From assembly GCA_945901195.1 (NCBI GenBank), contig CAMDKB010000186.1, positions 1 to 8,607 of the forward strand: DNA of 8,607 bases, given 5' to 3'. The notes under the pieces were generated by a model. The model was not told the origin of the DNA. It saw only the letters and a program-made list of their open reading frames with translations, and did no database searches. The stretch comes from Rhizobium sp. Q54. GTDB lineage: Bacteria > Pseudomonadota > Alphaproteobacteria > Rhizobiales > Beijerinckiaceae. Of the stretch, positions 6,152-8,607 are shown in pieces (within the stretch, counting starts at the first letter, position 1; each line of letters starts with the position of its first letter). Made by a program: the position numbers and the translations under genes.

Positions 6152-6177
6152 CTTGGCACACGTCGCTGTGCGGCAAG
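6152..6177 (-). terminator. possible thrS terminator hairpin
   Basis: CTTG-GCACA (6152-6160) pairs with TGTGC-GG-CAAG (6167-6177), a 9-bp stem with a two-base bulge and a 6-nt loop. On the minus strand it is followed by TTTC. It lies about 77 nt past the thrS stop and before the small exported gene. The T run is short, so this is only a candidate. Confidence 0.35.
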
Positions 6178-6198
6178 ACACCGTTCAGCAAGACACCG
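6173..6198. repeat. short direct repeat, two 11-bp copies
   Basis: GCAAGACACCG occurs at 6173-6183 and again at 6188-6198 (period 15) in the gap between thrS and the small exported gene. It overlaps the 3' arm of the hairpin at 6152-6177. No function is evident. Confidence 0.5.
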
Positions 6199-6253
6199 GG
6201 CGAAAAGGCGCCGTGCCCGCAGCCACAGACTTGCTCGTCCAGAACGATGCGCC

Positions 6254-8188
6254 TTACCCCCGCTTCACATCTGGCGCCACGCCCTCGGCAACCAGCATGT
6301 CCAGCGCTTCATCAATGCCCATCGACGTCTGCTGCTGAGACCCGAAGCGGCGGATGGAGACCTTGCGCTCTTCCACTTCGCGTTTGCCGAGCGCCAGCAG
6401 CACAGGAACTTTGGCCAGCGAATGTTCGCGCACCTTGTAGTTGATCTTCTCGTTACGCAGATCAACTTCGATCCGCAGCCCCCGCTTGCGCGCCGCCGCA
6501 GCTATCTCCAGTGCGTATTCGTCCGCCTCGCTGGTGATCGTGCAGACGATGATCTGCAGCGGCGAGAGCCACAATGGCAAATGACCCGCATAATGCTCGA
6601 TCAAAATGCCTGTGAAGCGTTCGAGCGATCCAAACATTGCGCGGTGTATCATGACGGGTGTCGTCTTTTCTGAATGCTGGTCGATATAAAACGCGCCAAA
6701 ACGCGACGGCAGATTGAAATCCACCTGCGTCGTCCCGCATTGCCATTCGCGACCGATGGCGTCGCGCAGCGTATATTCAAGCTTGGGACCATAAAACGCG
6801 CCTTCGCCGGGATTGACGCCCGTCTTGATGCCGGTTTCGCCAACCTTTTCGAGTACCCGCGACAATGCAGCTTCCGCCTTGTCCCAGACGTCGTCCGAGC
6901 CGACGCGCTTCTCAGGACGCGTCGACAATTTAAGTACCACATCCGTAAAGCCGAAGTCCTCATACACGGACATGATGAGATCGTTGATCTTCATCGCTTC
7001 GTCCATGATCTGCTCTTCGGTACAGAAAATATGCGCGTCGTCCTGGGTAAAGGCGCGCACGCGCATCACACCATGCAGCGCGCCTGATGGCTCATAACGA
7101 TGGACGATGCCAAATTCCGCGATCTTCAAAGGCAGATCGCGATAGCTCTTCAGACCATTCTTGAATATCTGCACATGCCCCGGACAGTTCATCGGTTTCA
7201 GCGCAAAAACACGATCATCTTCTGTCTTGGTGAGAAACATGTTTTCGCGATAAGTCTGCCAATGGCCCGAAGTTTCCCACAGCGCGCGGTCCAGCACTTG
7301 CGGCGTGTTGACCTCGATATAGCCAGCCTTTTCCTGACGGCGGCGCATATAGTTGATCAATGTCTGAAACAAGGTCCAACCCTTGGGATGCCAGAACACT
7401 GTGCCCGGCCCCTCCTCCTGGAAATGGAACAAATCCATTTCACGAGCCAGACGCCGATGATCGCGCCGCTCGGCTTCTTCAAGCTGCTTGAGATAAGCGT
7501 CCAGTTCTTCCTGCTTGGCGAAAGCCGTGCCGTAGATTCGTGACAGCATCGGTTTGTTGGAATCGCCGCGCCAATAAGCGCCTGCAACTTTCATCAGTTT
7601 GAATGCGCCGCCGACCTTGCCCGTCGAAGTCATGTGCGGGCCGCGGCAGAGATCCATCCACTCGCCTTGTTTATACATTTTCAGGTCTTGATCAGCGGGG
7701 ATCGCCTCAACGAGCTCGACTTTGAACGCCTCGCCATTTTTTTCGAAATGCGAAATGGCCTGATCCCGGCTCCACACTTCCTTTGTGAAAGGCGCATCGC
7801 GCGCGATGATCTCACGCATCTTCTTTTCGATACTGGCGAATTCTTCCGGCGTGAAGGGCTCGCTGCGATGGAAATCGTAATAGAAGCCGTTCTCGATCAC
7901 CGGGCCGATCGTCACCTGCGTGCCGGGGTAAAGCGCTTGCACGGCTTCCGCCAGAACGTGCGCGCAATCGTGCCGGATCAGCTCCAGCGCACGCGGGTCT
8001 TCCCGCGACACAAATTCAAGTTTGGCGCCATCAGTGAGGGGATCGGCAAGATCAGCAAGCACCCCGTTCAGCGCCATCGCAACCGTGCGTTTGGCGAGCG
8101 AAGGCGAAATGCCCTTGGCGATATCAAGGCCCGTCGTGCCCGGGGCGAACTGGCGCTGCGCGCCATCGGGAAAAGTCACATTGATCAT
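6254..8188 (-). CDS. thrS: threonyl-tRNA synthetase
   Basis: A full-length 644-residue class II synthetase that charges tRNA-Thr in the cytoplasm. Domain order: TGS domain (about 1-62); editing domain (about 63-225) with HDCAH (73-77) and the CRGPH block (181-185) forming its conserved metal-like site; catalytic core (about 245-540); and anticodon-binding domain (about 545-640). The three zinc ligands of the E. coli enzyme (Cys334, His385, His511) correspond to Cys335 in MNCPGH, His386 in DDAHIF and His515 in MIHRAMFGS. Motif 2 includes VHRYEPSGALHG and motif 3 GSLERF. The ATG at 8186-8188 has GGAG five bases upstream. It is transcribed away from the IS at the right edge and probably has its own promoter and leader control. 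Nothing essential is missing. Confidence 0.98.
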   Translation of the reverse strand: MINVTFPDGAQRQFAPGTTGLDIAKGISPSLAKRTVAMALNGVLADLADPLTDGAKLEFVSREDPRALELIRHDCAHVLAEAVQALYPGTQVTIGPVIENGFYYDFHRSEPFTPEEFASIEKKMREIIARDAPFTKEVWSRDQAISHFEKNGEAFKVELVEAIPADQDLKMYKQGEWMDLCRGPHMTSTGKVGGAFKLMKVAGAYWRGDSNKPMLSRIYGTAFAKQEELDAYLKQLEEAERRDHRRLAREMDLFHFQEEGPGTVFWHPKGWTLFQTLINYMRRRQEKAGYIEVNTPQVLDRALWETSGHWQTYRENMFLTKTEDDRVFALKPMNCPGHVQIFKNGLKSYRDLPLKIAEFGIVHRYEPSGALHGVMRVRAFTQDDAHIFCTEEQIMDEAMKINDLIMSVYEDFGFTDVVLKLSTRPEKRVGSDDVWDKAEAALSRVLEKVGETGIKTGVNPGEGAFYGPKLEYTLRDAIGREWQCGTTQVDFNLPSRFGAFYIDQHSEKTTPVMIHRAMFGSLERFTGILIEHYAGHLPLWLSPLQIIVCTITSEADEYALEIAAAARKRGLRIEVDLRNEKINYKVREHSLAKVPVLLALGKREVEERKVSIRRFGSQQQTSMGIDEALDMLVAEGVAPDVKRG

Positions 8189-8208
8189 ATTATCTCCATA
8201 GGCTCACT

Positions 8209-8226
8209 CGCCGATACCAATCGGCG
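8209..8226 (-). promoter_or_regulatory. thrS leader hairpin resembling a tRNA-Thr(GGU) anticodon arm
   Basis: On the thrS mRNA strand CGCCGAT pairs with ATCGGCG around TGGT, a perfect 7-bp stem lying at -38 to -21 from the ATG, just upstream of the Shine-Dalgarno (-9 to -6). If the two A-U/U-A closing pairs open, a 5-bp GC stem carries the loop AUUGGUAU, i.e. U-U-G-G-U-A-U like tRNA positions 32-38 with anticodon GGU. In E. coli, ThrRS represses its own translation by binding an anticodon-like hairpin placed at this position. Pairing and placement are seen here; the function is inference. Confidence 0.5.
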
Positions 8227-8245
8227 TAAGCGGTCAGGCGCGGAC

Positions 8246-8273
8246 ATATAACGGCAGCAGGCTGTACTGGCAA
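8246..8273 (-). promoter_or_regulatory. probable thrS promoter
   Basis: On the minus strand TTGCCA (8268-8273) is followed after 16 bp by TTATAT (8246-8251), a good sigma70-type pair. The predicted transcription start near 8239 gives a leader of about 50 nt that contains the whole hairpin and the Shine-Dalgarno. The -35 box lies within the left arm of an inverted repeat at 8269-8294. Confidence 0.5.
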
Positions 8274-8294
8274 TTTATCCGGGCGAAAATTGCC
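8269..8294. promoter_or_regulatory. perfect 8-bp inverted repeat over the thrS -35 box
   Basis: GGCAATTT (8269-8276) and AAATTGCC (8287-8294) are exact reverse complements around a 10-nt GC-rich spacer. The repeat covers the proposed thrS -35 element, so a bound dimer could affect thrS transcription. It could also be a chance palindrome or the end of an upstream transcript. Confidence 0.35.
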
Positions 8295-8309
8295 GCCAAA
8301 AACACTGCC

Positions 8310-8341
8310 AGATTTTCAAGCGGCCCGGACCTCGAAAATCT
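8310..8341. repeat. inverted repeat upstream of thrS
   Basis: AGATTTTC (8310-8317) pairs exactly with GAAAATCT (8334-8341), and two more pairs follow after one mismatch (AG 8319-8320 with CT 8331-8332), around a 10-nt GC-rich loop. It lies between the thrS promoter and the IS end. Read as RNA it is a moderately strong hairpin; no T run follows on either strand. The rest of 8295-8461 shows no recognisable gene. Confidence 0.35.
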
Positions 8342-8461
8342 TCGATAGTGAGGGGTTGAACCTGTCCCTCTTGCTTTTGCGTTATCTGAACAGCAGCAAG
8401 CCGTTTCGCGGGCGTGCCTGACTTGAATGAAGTCCCTGACAGAAAACCAGAACTCAGCACC

Positions 8462-8607
8462 CAGGGGAATCGGGTGAATAAAAATTCTCACGCGGCAACG
8501 AGGCTGGCGAGGTAGTCGTCGTCCCATCCGGCGGCCTTGCGGCGCAGACGGATGGAACTCTTTCCCGGAGCCACGCGCAGTAGATTGCAGGCGACGCGCC
8601 GGCAGGT
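8462..8607 (-). mobile_element. right end of an insertion sequence (probably ISAs1 family), continuing past the window
   Basis: The element seems to begin at CAGGGGAATCGGG (8462-8474), matching the CAGGG-type termini I recall for ISAs1-family elements, and the transposase stop codon lies 26 nt inside. The eight bases before it, TCAGCACC (8454-8461), are the candidate target duplication. The other end is outside the window. The transposase reads toward thrS. The family and boundary are from memory of the group. Confidence 0.5.
8488..8607 (-). CDS. transposase, C-terminal 39 residues (probable ISAs1 family)
   Basis: The frame enters from the right edge and ends at TGA (8488-8490). The visible tail contains RRVACNLLRVAP, then KSSIRLRRKAAGWDDDYLA and a short hydrophobic end. 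The pattern 'RR.A.NLLR ... K..IR.KR..AGWDDDYL..L' is the usual C-terminus of DDE transposases of the ISAs1 / H-repeat group. The catalytic residues are outside the window, so whether the gene is intact cannot be told. Another IS4-related family is the main alternative. Confidence 0.6.
   Translation of the reverse strand, partial: TCRRVACNLLRVAPGKSSIRLRRKAAGWDDDYLASLVAA

Noticed and set aside
6205..6255. AAGGCGC ... GCGCCTT inverted repeat at the thrS stop codon
   Set aside because: The loop is about 37 nt and one arm includes part of the stop codon, so it is not a convincing terminator.
7634..8251. 205-codon + frame antisense to thrS
   Set aside because: It is entirely antisense to the highly conserved thrS N-terminal half and leader, with no recognisable motif.
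8234..8527. 97-codon minus frame upstream of thrS and across the IS end
   Set aside because: It crosses the proposed IS boundary, overlaps the transposase in another frame, and has a composition rich in Arg/Ser/Cys without any recognisable motif.

Overview
The window looks like ordinary chromosomal sequence from a GC-rich alphaproteobacterium. The evidence is base composition and family resemblance: a YdjA-type nitroreductase, an exported protein family I associate with Hyphomicrobiales-type genomes, and an orphan Bug/TctC-type binding protein. The genus cannot be read from the sequence. An insertion sequence begins at the right edge.

Left part (1-2190). The 3' end of a CitE-like (HpcH/HpaI aldolase) gene on + converges on a two-gene minus-strand flavoenzyme operon: a YdjA-type nitroreductase, then 20 nt later a GTG-started flavin reductase-like protein. 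The convergent gap (665-777) holds a double-hairpin, REP-like palindromic element. The divergent gap between the nitroreductase and the next + gene carries a 19-bp palindrome overlapping a TTGACA box, and a structured nitroreductase leader.

Middle (2190-5500). Five + strand genes follow, mostly envelope or periplasm directed. They are an exported protein with three LxxGxY (PEGA-like) repeats, a stand-alone RAM (Lrp/AsnC effector-domain) protein, a periplasmic lysozyme inhibitor of the Ivy family with its CKPHDC loop, a solute-binding protein without TctA/TctB partners, and a small secreted class I cytochrome c (CSSCH). They are separated by gaps of about 25-95 nt, so they may form several transcription units.

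Right part (5500-8607). A 54-residue two-helix membrane protein (+) converges on an 88-residue exported two-cysteine protein (-). Then comes complete thrS (threonyl-tRNA synthetase, -) with a recognisable promoter, Shine-Dalgarno and leader. The leader has a perfect hairpin presenting U-U-G-G-U-A in the position where E. coli thrS has its tRNA-Thr-like operator, so I propose an anticodon-mimic autoregulatory site. About 270 nt upstream of the thrS start, an IS terminus (CAGGGG...) and the last 39 codons of a probable ISAs1-type transposase run off the window.

I see no defence system, CRISPR array, tRNA or rRNA. The best candidate for undescribed biology is the thrS leader, followed by the intergenic palindromes and the small exported proteins.
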